A stretch of DNA of 64,000 nucleotides, from the NCBI GenBank assembly GCA_007449985.2, contig VIIQ02000288.1, forward strand, positions 1-64,000, written 5' to 3'. Position numbers and translations under genes: made by a program. This DNA comes from Desmodesmus armatus. Lineage: Eukaryota > Chlorophyta > Chlorophyceae > Sphaeropleales > Scenedesmaceae. Below, piece after piece: positions 15,862 through 26,853 of this stretch; position 1 is the first letter of the stretch; every line of letters begins with the position of its first letter. Under the pieces are notes generated by a model, which was not told the origin of the DNA, ran no database searches, and saw nothing but the letters and a program-made list of their open reading frames with translations.

Positions 15862-17074
15862 TCACTCAATGCCTGCCAGGCGCACAGCACCAGACTTGAC
15901 CACCACTGAGAATGTGGCCAACATGAGGCCGATCATGGAGGAGAAAGTGCAGAACAGCACCTGAAACAAGCAGGGACAGCCAGGCAGCACAGGCCTCAGC
16001 CAGCAGCTAGGGTGAGTGGGGTAGCATATCCTTCCGCAAGCACTGGCGCTGTGTGCTGGAACTGCGCGACTGAAGGGACAGACTGCACATGGCTTGACTG
16101 CGGATGCGCTGATGTGTGGCCGTCACAGGCAATCAGGCTCATCACCACTTCTGTCTGCAGAGTCAGAATCTCCATGTCTGCTCACAGCCTTGCTTCTTGT
16201 TCCTTTCAACAACCACTGCCAGGCTGGGGATTGGGGCTCATGATGACCATGACAACTGCATGCATGCTGCACTATGGCTGGCCTCAGTACGTGCAACTGA
16301 CTGGGCAGCTACATGCATGCCACATACTGGTTGACCCAACAAGCAGCAGTCAAAACACCCTGCCCAGGCCTGGGGAGCCCAGCCGCCCACTCACCACTTG
16401 TGTGAGTGTGATCTTGCTGATGATGTTGCCTGGGGTGGGTGGTGTCTTGATGATGGGGTCTGGTGACATGTCTGGTGACAGGCCCTTGGGTTCCATCATG
16501 GAGCGAGTGCGGCTGGATGTTCCAAACGGCGAGGTGACGCCACCACCTCCGAAGTTGGTTTTGACGGCAGCTGGCGCCGCTGGCTTTGGTGGTGCTGCTG
16601 CTGTTGGTGCGGCACTGCTGCTGCTGCTTGTGCTGCTGCTGGGTGTTGCAGTAGGGCTGCTGATGAAGGCAGCGGGCATGTTTTCGACTGCAGTTGACGC
16701 TGAAGGACGTGCTGATGTAGATGGTTCGTCGCTGGGGTCGCCAAACTCTGTCTCAAACTTGTCCAAAATGTCGATCTTGTTCCCCAGCAGCTGCTCCCTG
16801 TCCCTGCTTACCAGGCGCTTCACCTGCACAGCACCCTCGTTGAAGGGCTCTGTGCGGCCTGCAAAAGGCAACATAAGAAGACACCGCAGCTTCTGAGTGT
16901 AAGGCACGGCAAACAATGGCAAGCCAAGTTACTTGAGCAGTAGTAGAAGTGTGGGTGATCACCTGACTGTGACTGTATACGGGCCAAGCGCAGCTGACGA
17001 GGCTGCCTGCAAACCGATGGAGCTGCAGTGGCCACCCTTGAGCCGCACTGCTGAACGCAGCATGCAGACTGCAT
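15862..17074 (-). CDS. Unrecognised protein, probable plastid transit peptide and C-terminal membrane segment
   Basis: Minus-strand gene with exons 17074-16963, 16858-16395 and 15960-15862; phases fit (1, then 0) and give 224 residues. The N-terminus (MQSACCVQQCGSRVATAAPS, then RQPRQLRLARIQSQ) is rich in Ala/Ser/Arg/Gln without acids, like an algal chloroplast transit peptide. A charged part follows (VKRLVSRDREQLLGNKIDIL), then a long low-complexity Ser/Thr/Pro/Ala linker, GGGGVTSPFG, and PDPIIKTPPTPGNIISKITLTQ leading directly into a hydrophobic segment (about residues 191-212), and a short tail. I do not recognise the family. A thylakoid or envelope membrane protein is the simplest reading. 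Its 3' end converges with ITPK and its 5' end is divergent from the helicase gene. Confidence 0.65.
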
Positions 17075-17508
17075 GGTGCTTGGCTGATTTGTGGTGCTGA
17101 TGGGAAACTACAGCGTTGAGGGCAGGCAGTGCTGTCCGGCACGTGGGGGTGAACGCAAAGTTGCAAAGCTCAACTTGCAGCCAATGCTGCGATTATGTCA
17201 ATAATCTCCCTGGCACTTGTCACTTTAACTGCCATGCACAGACAGCAAAAGAGCTAGGCTGGTACAGACAGAAAATTAGCGCAGCAGAGAACCTCTTGGG
17301 AAAGATGCCGCTATGCCTGCTGCAATGAAACATCTGCCAGGTTGGCGGTTGACAACTGTCAACTTGAATTGATCATTGTGGTGATGGCCTTGCTTGCGCC
17401 CAGGCACCGACATCTTCGGTCATCACCATTGCTTGCTTGCTTGAAGGAGTTGGTTGAAGCATCGCTGAGCTTCGTTTGGCTGGGACTGTGAAGAGCAGAG
17501 AAGGGCAC
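17075..17508. promoter_or_regulatory. Divergent promoter region
   Basis: 434 bases lie between the start codons of the plastid-type protein (minus) and the HARP-SNF2 helicase (plus). Both promoters must be here. No known motif was recognised. Confidence 0.35.
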
Positions 17509-20500
17509 ATGGCTGAGGATGATTTTGATGAATGCCTCCTCATGGCCCTGGATCGCTTCGAGCAGCAGCACCAAACAGCCGTTGGTGAGCAGCGTCCAGT
17601 GCCCTGCAGCAACGGCCCGGCAGCACCCCAGCGCCACCAACCCCCATCATCTAGTGCTGGCACGCAGCCCTCACAGCATGCGTGGGCTCAGCCACAGCCA
17701 AGGCAGGACCACTGGCAGCAGCAGCAGCCACAGCTACAACACCATCGAGCACCGTTACAGCAGTCCACAGACATCAATCAGATCTGGGGGCTCTTCTGTG
17801 CTGGGCCCCCACCAGCCCTCACCAGCACAGCATGCACCGGGTGGGCCCAGAGGCGACTGCAGCGGTGGAGTAGCAGCAAGCCGCCACCGCAGCAGCACAA
17901 GCATCAGCACAAGCAGGACATTCACTTGCAGCAGCAGCAGCAACTGCAGCAGCAACTGCAGCCCAACGCTGGTCGCATGAATCAGCAACATCTGCAGCAG
18001 CATCAATGGCAGGGCCTGCAGCAGCAGCAGTCCAACAGCATGCAACAGCAGCATACCAGCAGCATGCAACCGCCGTACACGGCTCCACAGCAGCAGGGCC
18101 AGCAGCCATCACATGCAGCTGCTAGTACGCAGGCTGGCTGGCAACCGCAGCAGCAGAGGGGCTGGCAGCAACAACAGCAGCAGGAGCCCATGTGGCCCCA
18201 GCAGCAGCAACAGCTACATCATGACCCTGCGATACAGCAACAGCAGCAGCACAGGCAGCAGGGCAATGAGCAGTGGCAGCGTCAGGCAGGCTGCACTCTA
18301 CCACAGCAACAACAGCAGCAACCCCATCAACAGCAACAACTGCAGCAGCAACAGCAACAACTGCAGCAGCAGCAGCACATGCCACCGCTGCAAAGTGCTG
18401 CAGCATCAGACCTGCAACGGCAGGAACAGCAGCAGCAACCGCCTTGCAGCAACACTCCCAATGGCCCAACGGGGCCAGGTGCTCAGCAGGCAGGCAGTCT
18501 GCAGGCAATGTCTGCACTGTCAGACCCTGATGCTGCTGCTGCCACTGGGAACGGTCCGGCAGCTGCTGGTGCTGCATTCAGTGGGGCTGCCAGCAGTGTG
18601 CCTGGCGTGGCTCCCGCAGCTGCTGGCGCTGCTATCGGCACTGCTCCTGCAGCTGCTGGTGCTGGTGTCAGTGGTGGTCCTGCAGCTGCTGGTGCTGCGG
18701 TCAGTGGTGGTCCTGCAGCTGCACCTGCTGCGGTCAACGCTGCTGCAGCAGCTGCTGGTGCTCCTGGCAACGCTGGTCATGCAGCTGCTGGTGCTGGAGT
18801 CAGTGGCGGTCCTGGGGGTGGTGTGTCAGGGGGCTGCGTTGCTGCTGGCAGTGGTGGTCCTGCAGGCAGTGGGGGCCCGCTGGTGCTGTACGATGCCAAG
18901 CTGGCCCTGGGCCGGGAGAGGCAGATCGAGGTGCGCCTGCAGGAAAGAGGGCCTTTCAACTGCTTTGCGGGGGGCACTTCCACGTTGGGAGGCACAATGA
19001 TGCAGTACTTTGTCTCTGATTGCTGATGCACTGGCAGGATATGAGAATTGATGCATGTGCTCAGCTGTGTGTGGCCGCCCGTTTGATTCCACACTGCCCT
19101 TTTCTGCCCCAAACTACGCTGTCTGGTTGTGCCCCTGGTTTTCTGCATCTGGTTTGAGCCCACTTTATGTTCCTCGCTTTAGGGAAGTTGCCTACCTTCT
19201 TCCTGCACCCTCTGAAATCATAGCGCCTGTTTGCCGCGACGTGTGTCGGTGTGTTGTGCTGGCAGGTTGTCTTCAGCGGCTGGCACAATCAGATAGCTGC
19301 AGTGTGCAGCAGCATCCCAGGCTGCAGGCGTGCTGAGGCCAACAGCTGGTGCCGCACGTGGCTGGTAGCGGCCAACAAGGTGGAGGAGCTGCAGCAGGCA
19401 CTGGAGGCAAACCTGGTGAGGCCCGGAGGGGGGGGGTCTCGACATATGGCAGACGTCCGAGGCATGCAAGACGGGGGTTTGGGGTTTGGGTTTCGTTGAC
19501 AGGCAGTCTGGAGGACATAGAGACGTGACGGTTGGACATGCAGACGGACAGACAGGCACACATAGCCCCCTGACGCCTGCACATCGAGCCACAACATCCT
19601 CAACAAATCTGCACTGCTGTGCTGGTGCCCCTTGACATGAAAACATGCCAAGGGCAGGTTGGAACCTGGGCGACATGTGTAAAAAAGAGAAACCTGCAAA
19701 ACCGCAGGCATCTGCATACCTTTTGAGAGCCAGAAACAGCTGAGGCTGCCGTGCAGCTGACAGAGCTTGGCCGCCGTTGCCAGCATCTGCCCAGGCATGT
19801 GCTTGGTCTGATGCATGTGCTTTGTCTCCTGGCTGCTACCACTGCTTCTTGTTGCAGCCCCCAAACGTGCGTGTGCGCAAGTTTGAGCCTCTGCCGGACC
19901 TGGTGCGCAACGTGCTGGGCGCCTCAGACAGGCGGCCTGACGACAGCCAGCTGTACGACAGGCTGACACAGCTGGAGCTAGCCCCAGGTGCACCCGCACT
20001 ATGCAGTCGCTGCCTGCTACAGTACAGGCCATGACACAAGGGGGAAAGGACACGCCTGCATGGGGAGCAAATGACATGCAGGCGCTTCTCGACGCTTTTG
20101 GTTGCCAAAGCCGTCTCCATACACTCAGTCTTCACTGGCCTGCACGCCGTCTTATCCGCAAAGAATGTGCCTGCACACCATGGCGTGAGTTGTGCAACCT
20201 GCTGTGCACAACCGTCATGGCTGTTGCAACGTTGCCACACCATGCATGTGCCTTGCTTGCTGCCGGATGCCGCGTACAGGAGTGAGCCTGGCTGACCGCA
20301 TGCGACCCTTCCAGCGTGAAGGTGTCAAGTTTGGGCTGCGGGCGGGTGGGCGGCTGCTGATTGGTGACGAGATGGGCCTGGGCAAGACCGTGCAGGCCTG
20401 TGCACTGGCCAAGTGCTACCAGGACGAGTGGCCTGTGCTGGTGGTCACACCTTCCTCACTCAGGTGAATTTGAGTGAGAGTGAGACTTGGTGCAACAGCC

Positions 20501-23500
20501 CCCTGATCCTAGCTACTGAACTATGGTTCGAACATGTGTGATGGGCTGGCATGGCGTCCTGACAAGTGCAGCTCAGCAAAAAGTGCGTCTTTGAGCGGCT
20601 TCGTGCTGGTAGTGGTGGACTGCTGTCAAGTCATGACGTGCCAACATGCCTAGAACTGCAGGCGACATGTTAACACCGCCCCCGCCCCCCTCACCCACAT
20701 CCACTCCTGTGCCTCCAGGTTGTCCTGGCTGCTGCCCTGTACCAGTGGCTGCGTGTGACAGAGGATAGGGTGCTGGTGACACTCAAGGTCAATGACATGC
20801 TGCGGCTGTCAAACGCCAGCTCGGAGCAGGAGGCGCGCACCATGTGAGTTCTGGCAGGTCACAGGGCTGGGCCGCAGTGGTGTGTGAACCCAATTTGGTT
20901 AGTTGAGGCAGCGAGATACGGATTGACCCTGATAACCTGTGCTGTTTGACAGGCTCAGCAAGCTAGTAGATCGGACCTTTACGGAAGGTTGCGCTGGGCC
21001 AGGGGCTGGCGCAATGCTCAGCCTGCCTCCCCCCCCCCCCCCCCCAACACACACACTCTCCCTGTCATGCAGCCATGGTTGGTCTGCAACATCCTACACG
21101 GTATGAACTGTGTACTGCTGGAATGGCCACTGCTGCATTGGTCGCCACCATTGCTGTGTGCTGTCGCAGGTATGACTTTGTGATTGTGAGCTACGACATG
21201 CTGAAGGACGTCAGTGAGGTCCTGGCAGCAATCAACTTCAAGGTGGTCATACTGGATGAGTCCCACTGCATCAAGAACCCAACGGTGAGCGCCCAGGGAT
21301 GCGGTGTGTGTCTGTGACGCACCAACAGAGGCCCCAGCTCAACAGCTGACGAGAAGCTGTGCATTGGAAGTAAGTTGCACAGCGGTGTTGGGTGTGCAGT
21401 GCAGGTGCCTGTCGCATTTAGCCTGCACTGGTTGCAAACAATGCAGTAGGCAAACCTTTCAAAAGCTGTCAGGGCATGTCAGTTACACAGCACCTACTTG
21501 CACATGGGATCACCACTGGACAGCAAGTGGGGCAACAGCCCCTTACCCTTGGGCCCTTGATGGTGAACTGTGACCCTACTGCTGAGTCGTGATGCGAGAA
21601 AGGGATGGAGACAAACTCAGCCCCCAGGCTTGAGAGCGAACTTCATAACTTGGCCCGTGGCAATGCATTGCTGGGGCCACTATACCGGTTGAGCTGACAC
21701 AGTGCAAAGGCGGCACCCATTCATGAAATTCTGGGATCAACAACCATGGGATTTGTGCTGGGGTTCGTGCAAAGGATATGCTGTGCTGTGCTGTGCTGTT
21801 TCTCTGTGATTTTCAGGCACAGCGCACCAAATTTGGCAAGCCCCTGGTGGAGAAGGCGGCCAGGGCCATCCTGCTGTCAGGCACACCGGCTCTGTCCAAC
21901 CCTGCAGAGCTGCTGACCCAGCTGCAGGCGCTGCTGCCCAGGGCGCGCATCACCAAGACTGCCTTTGAGGAGAGGTACATGGAGATGCGGCAGTACGGGA
22001 CCTTCAAGAAGGTGGTGAGTGGGACGGGCGGGAGGAGTCGAGCAAGCGCTCTGGTGCGTACTGCTGTGTCCGTGCAACTTCGCCCTGCCTGACACACCCA
22101 CTCCCCCTCACATGAGGAGGATGGGCTGCATGTGTATGTATCTGTAGATATGCCAAGCAGCTCACCATAGCTACTTAGTCATACCGGACGGGCAAATAAA
22201 ACCAGAGAGACCGGCGCTGATGAGGGTCAAGCAGCCCCAAAACCCCTGGAGGCCTACTGGTAGCTTTGACGCCCAGATCCTGATACACCTTCAGGGCTCA
22301 AGTATCACAGTACGGTCATCTTGCATATGCATGGGGTGCCCACACGCTGGTGATGTTGCTGCATGTGTGCTGTGCTGTCACGTGTTGTGCCAGGTTGGCA
22401 GCAAGAATGGTGAGGAGCTGAACCGGCTGCTGACCTCCACGGTGATGATCCGCCGCAAGAAGGCAGAAGTGCTCAAGGACCTGCCAGCCAAGAACAGGAA
22501 CCAGGTGTGCGTGGGGGGGGGATCCTTTGTTGGATAAGGCTAGGTAGGTGGATGGAAAGGCGACTTGACAGGGACGGGAAGGCCTGGGGCTGTGCACACA
22601 TCATGTTTGACACATTTGCAACAGCTGTTCAAGTCCAACAAGCAAGGCGCCAGTTTCGTGAGTGCCAAGCGTGGTCACATCAGACTGACACAGCAGCCAT
22701 CATGCTGCCCCCCCCCCCCCCCACCAGCTGTGCAACAGCCAGACTGACGCAGTCTGTTGTGCCGGCGTTGTTCAGGTGCCGCTGCTGCTGGAAGCCAGCA
22801 AACGTGCTGAGCTGGAAAAGCTGAAGGGCAAGTTGAACGAGGTGTGGTTGTGAGGGGTGGCACAGGCAGGGCCATGGGTCAGGGGCTGGGCTCCCTTCAC
22901 AAGGTGCCAGGTGCAATCCCTGCATCATTGAGAGCCACTCATCACGTGCTGTTTGCACAGCCGGCCACAAGTCATCACCTTTGTGTGATGCACTATCAGG
23001 GTCATGTCAACACAATCCGCACGCAGTGCTGACGTGGTACTGTGCTGACGTCGTCATGTGTTGCTGTAGGTCCGCCAGCTGAGTACCAACATGCACGGCG
23101 TGGGGGCCGCTGTGGGGGGCGGCCTGCTATCAGGTGAGTGCAGCAGAAGCCCTTGACGTTGCAGTTGCCCTTGGCTGGTCTAGTTTGCAGGCAACGCTGT
23201 CACACAAGGCAACAGATCACTGTCACAGTGAGATCAGAGGGTGGGGTGCGTCCGACCTTCACCCCAGGCAAGTCAGTGACAATGTTGTTGGCAGGCTGTC
23301 GGTGCATCTTGCAGCGGGTTGAGCAACCTCATGCATACACAGCAAGCATCTGATTGCAGCAAACAAGGTGTTGTGTCTGACTTATCCCTGTTTTTTTGTA
23401 TTGCTGTCTCACCACCAAATCTCCACAGGCATGGAGCAGGCCCAGCGCAACATGGTGATGATGCTGTGGCACGAGACGGCCAAGATCAAGGGCAAGGCCG

Positions 23501-26462
23501 TCACTGACTATGTGAAGGAGTTGCTGCTCAACAGCAGCCCTGACGACAAGTTCCTGGTCTTTGCATACCACAGGTGAACACAGCCACTTTTGCAGGGGTG
23601 TTGAGGAGGACACAGCCAGAGGGGTAGAGCTCGTCTTCGATCACATGCCACCATGCACCATGACCAAGTTGGTTCCTTGGTGTGGAGGATGTCTCATTTG
23701 ATGGGACTGGGTGGTTGCGTGCGCAGTGTGGGTTGAAGGAGGACGTCGTACTACGGCGGACCTTGTGTCGATGATGCCGCTGTTGGAGTTGGACACTGTG
23801 CAAGTGCCTTGAGACTGTTGTGTCTGTGTTGGTTGTGGAGGAGCAACCTCAGTTGGCCCTTGCTTGAAGTGAGCCGACTGACATAGCCCTTTGTTGCTGC
23901 ACGGAAAACGCTCGCGCTGGCCTGAACGCAATCAATCCCAATCTTTCCGGTTGCCCTGGTGCTATCAGGGAGCTGATGGATGCCATTGAGAAGGGTGTCA
24001 ACGATGTGCGCAGCAAGAACAAGGAGTGCAAGGACATGAAGTACATGCGCATAGATGGCAAAACACCGCCAAAGCAGCGAGAGGAGAACGTGAACGCCTT
24101 CCAGAACGAGGAGAACTGCAGGGTGAGGGCAAGGGCTCACTGCGGCATGCTTGGGACCACAGCGGTACTGCCAGGATCAGGTTGTTGTCAAGCAGTACGT
24201 CCACTGCCTGCCAGTGGGTGTCCTGCCATGACGTCAGGCATGTTTGTGTGGGCGGGCACGACTGCCTGTTGCTGAGCAGCAGCTCGGCTCCAGCACAGCC
24301 GCACCTCATTTGACGTCATGGTCGCAAGTGGCGCGGCATATGCTGTATCAGTAAACATATGCTGTTGCTGCCCGTGTTGCCAGGTGGCCATCCTGAACAT
24401 CAAGGCTGCGGGCGTGGGCCTGACCCTCACTCGTGCCAGCACGGTCGTGTTTGCTGAGCTGGCATGGACCCCCAGCGAGGTATGTATGTGTGTGTGACGG
24501 ATGTACAGGCAGCAAGCTGTGGTGGTGCTGCTGAACCTATGACAAGTAGTGAATGCCTGGTGGGCTTGCAAAGACTTGTCTTTGCAGTCAAGCTTTCACT
24601 CAGTGGGCCCGCCTCGCACTCACAGCTGTGTCAGCGTCCTGCACTCCACAGCACAGCTGTGAAACGAGTGTGTGCTGACATATGGCTTGACAGACGTGTG
24701 TTTGCACACGGCTTGGCGAGTGTGTTGGGGCTGACACATGGAGTAGGGACCCACTACAACATGACAGATGCTCGCCATTGTTTTGGGGGAGTATGTTACA
24801 TGGACATTTTCGCCAAACAACAATGGCATTGCCCACCAGGATCGAGCCAGGTGAACCTCATAAGTTGTCTCCCCTGCGGTGGTTTGCACCACCTACACCG
24901 GGTTGACCAAAGAAGGCAGAACCACCAGAATTGCAGCAAGTGCCAGCCATGCTAGGAACCTATTGTGTGCAGAGATGAGGGCAGGCAACTATACCAGTGT
25001 GGACACAAGAAACAGAACAAAGTCAGTCAAATACCCATAGTAAGGCCAAGCAAGCGTGCTCTGCGCACTTTCATTTTGTACAAAGTGTGTGCCAGGGCCG
25101 ACTGTTCGGCATGTTGAAACACAGTAGCAACACAATCTTGGTCACCCAACTGGACTGAAGCCGGGTCAGCAAAGGCTGGGCAGGCGGTGCGCAGATCATC
25201 ATACACGGGACATTCAAGAATGAAGTGCTTTAGATCTTCAACATTGTTGCTGGTGCCAGTACGGGCCAGCACAGCAGCGCGGTTGGCCAGCGAAGCGTCC
25301 TGACCAGAGCACAAACGACAGATGCGATCCGCCCTTGGGACAGACTCCCTACGCTTGCGACCCTGCTCAATTTCAAGATGTGCAGAGCCAACACGCAACT
25401 GCGCCAGGTTTTGTGCCACGTTGAAAGACAAGCACAACTTCATATGCGGGGCTGCATGGTCTCTAGAGAAAGGATCAAAGCCAGGGTCAAGAGGGTCTGG
25501 ATTGCACTTCGTCCTGGATTGCACCTGGATAAACATGCGTGTTGGGTGCTGTGCAAGGTGTGGTCGTAGATGCGGCCAGGACTACTCCAGGCGCCGGGTG
25601 CACCCCACGCTTGCCTGGTGGTGTCGTGATGGCACCTTGGTGCATGGTGCGCTTGCACTTACATGTGCTGATGATGTGGATGATTACGAATTCAGGGATG
25701 GCGTGGGTGCTCTTGCTGCTGCCACTGCAGGTTCAGCAGGCTGAGGACCGCGCTCACCGCATTGGCCAGACGCAGAGTGTGAACGTGCACCTGCTCCTGG
25801 TGAAGGACAGCATAGACGACCTCATGTGGGAGCTGCTGCAGAGCAAGCTGGCCACTACAGGACAGGTGCTGGACGGGCAGGCAACACGCATGGAGGTAAT
25901 AGGGAACGAAGGATGCAGGTAAAGAGGGGATAATGGGCAGCAGCTGCAGGGAGGCAGGTGCTGCAGGGACAGATGGCATACACAAGGGTGAGCGGTAGGC
26001 AGGAGGCACAGAGACGGGAAGGGGGGGGGGGGGCAGCTGCAGGGAACCCCCTGCAGAGGAGGTAGGCAGCGCACATGGGGGGTGGATCACTTAGGTAAGA
26101 GGGAGGAAGCGGCAGCTGCGGTATGGGGGCTGGGGTCCCTGGGGGAGGCGGGGGGGGGGGGGCACTGGCGTCCCTGTGTTACGTCAGCTGAAACCTGATG
26201 CAAGTTGGCCCAGTGTAACTGATAGCAGGCTGCCTGTCAGGTCAACCGAGCTCACATCTCGGGCTGCTGTTGGTGTGGCTGCCTGGCTTTCGTGGTGCAG
26301 GTGCAGAAGAGCAGCACGCAGCAGCCTAAGGGCAGAGGCGGCGCCAGCGGAGCAGCCCGAGCAGCTGGCCCATCCCAGCAGCAGCCGGACCAGCAAAGCA
26401 TCACAAACTTCTTCACCAACTCTGATGGTCGCAGCAGCAAGAAGCCCCGCACATCTGCATGA
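17509..26462 (+). CDS. HARP-domain SNF2 annealing helicase (SMARCAL1/ZRANB3-like)
   Basis: ATP-driven DNA annealing and fork-remodelling enzyme of the nucleus. Fifteen exons: 17509-18983, 19277-19415, 19858-19987, 20280-20463, 20719-20843, 21170-21284, 21817-22014, 22394-22504, 22776-22841, 23070-23133, 23429-23573, 23969-24122, 24384-24479, 25731-25895, 26301-26462; about 1109 aa. Order: acidic start [20 protein letters not shown], polyglutamine about 50-310, Ala/Gly-Pro repeats, HARP domain about 460-540, Walker [14 protein letters not shown] box in [29 protein letters not shown], helicase C half with AAGVGLTLT and [11 protein letters not shown], and QQSITNFF near the end, an exact PIP-box pattern for PCNA binding. 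Exon 5 needs one extra G near 20727 to read [10 protein letters not shown], and the summed exon length is one base short of a multiple of three, which fits a one-base deletion. The first exon's donor (18983) is the weakest boundary. Confidence 0.9.
25027..25536 (-). mobile_element. Non-LTR retroelement C-terminal fragment in a helicase intron
   Basis: An antisense open frame of 169 codons lies inside intron 13 (24480-25730) of the helicase gene. It reads [23 protein letters not shown], then [18 protein letters not shown], the pattern of the zinc-knuckle tail that follows reverse transcriptase in many LINE-type ORF2 proteins (CxxC...HxxxxC). No reverse transcriptase is present, so it is a 5'-truncated remnant. 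It differs in sequence from LINE-A and LINE-B of this window. It has no stop codon, so recent insertion or retention cannot be excluded. Confidence 0.65.
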
Positions 26463-26565
26463 ACATGCCAGGCTGATGTGCGCGTACTGGGATGTCAGTC
26501 TACAGTCTATAGTACAAATTTGGTGACCACCCCCATCCCAGGGCCGAACAAGTATTCAAACACAA

Positions 26566-26853
26566 TCATATACATAATACATAACGTTTTATGTGTTTTC
26601 TGGCTCCCCATCGGCGTCCTGACGCGTTGTCCACAAAAGCAGCAGCAGATGGTGCCTCCCGGACACTCTGGGGCCCACATAACTCCACACGGAGCATTGC
26701 AAGTGCGCTGAACCGATTGAAGATGGTAATAACTTTGTTTTGTTGCTGAGCTGCAGCCCACGCCTGGTCAAACACCTCCGATCGAGGGCCACTCACGCCT
26801 AGGGCACCATGAATCAGCTTTCCAAGCCTGTAGAGTTGCCTAGAAAGCGACAT
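26566..26853 (-). CDS. Small hypothetical protein
   Basis: Open frame of 95 codons from an ATG at 26853, beginning MSLSRQLYRLGKLIHGAL and ending KHIKRYVLCI. It shows neither the repeats nor the extreme composition of the shadow frames, and it converges with the helicase gene, whose stop is about 100 bases away. I recognise no family. A splice donor may occur inside it (AAAG|GTTATT-like context near 26733). It may be a real short gene or a first exon, or only a chance frame. Confidence 0.25.
   Translation of the reverse strand: MSLSRQLYRLGKLIHGALGVSGPRSEVFDQAWAAAQQQNKVITIFNRFSALAMLRVELCGPQSVREAPSAAAFVDNASGRRWGARKHIKRYVLCI

Noticed and set aside
18113..19000. Long Ser/Leu- or Ala/Val-rich frames overlapping the helicase first exon
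   Set aside because: Alternative-frame readings of CAG/GCT repeats; only the Gln frame continues into the HARP domain.
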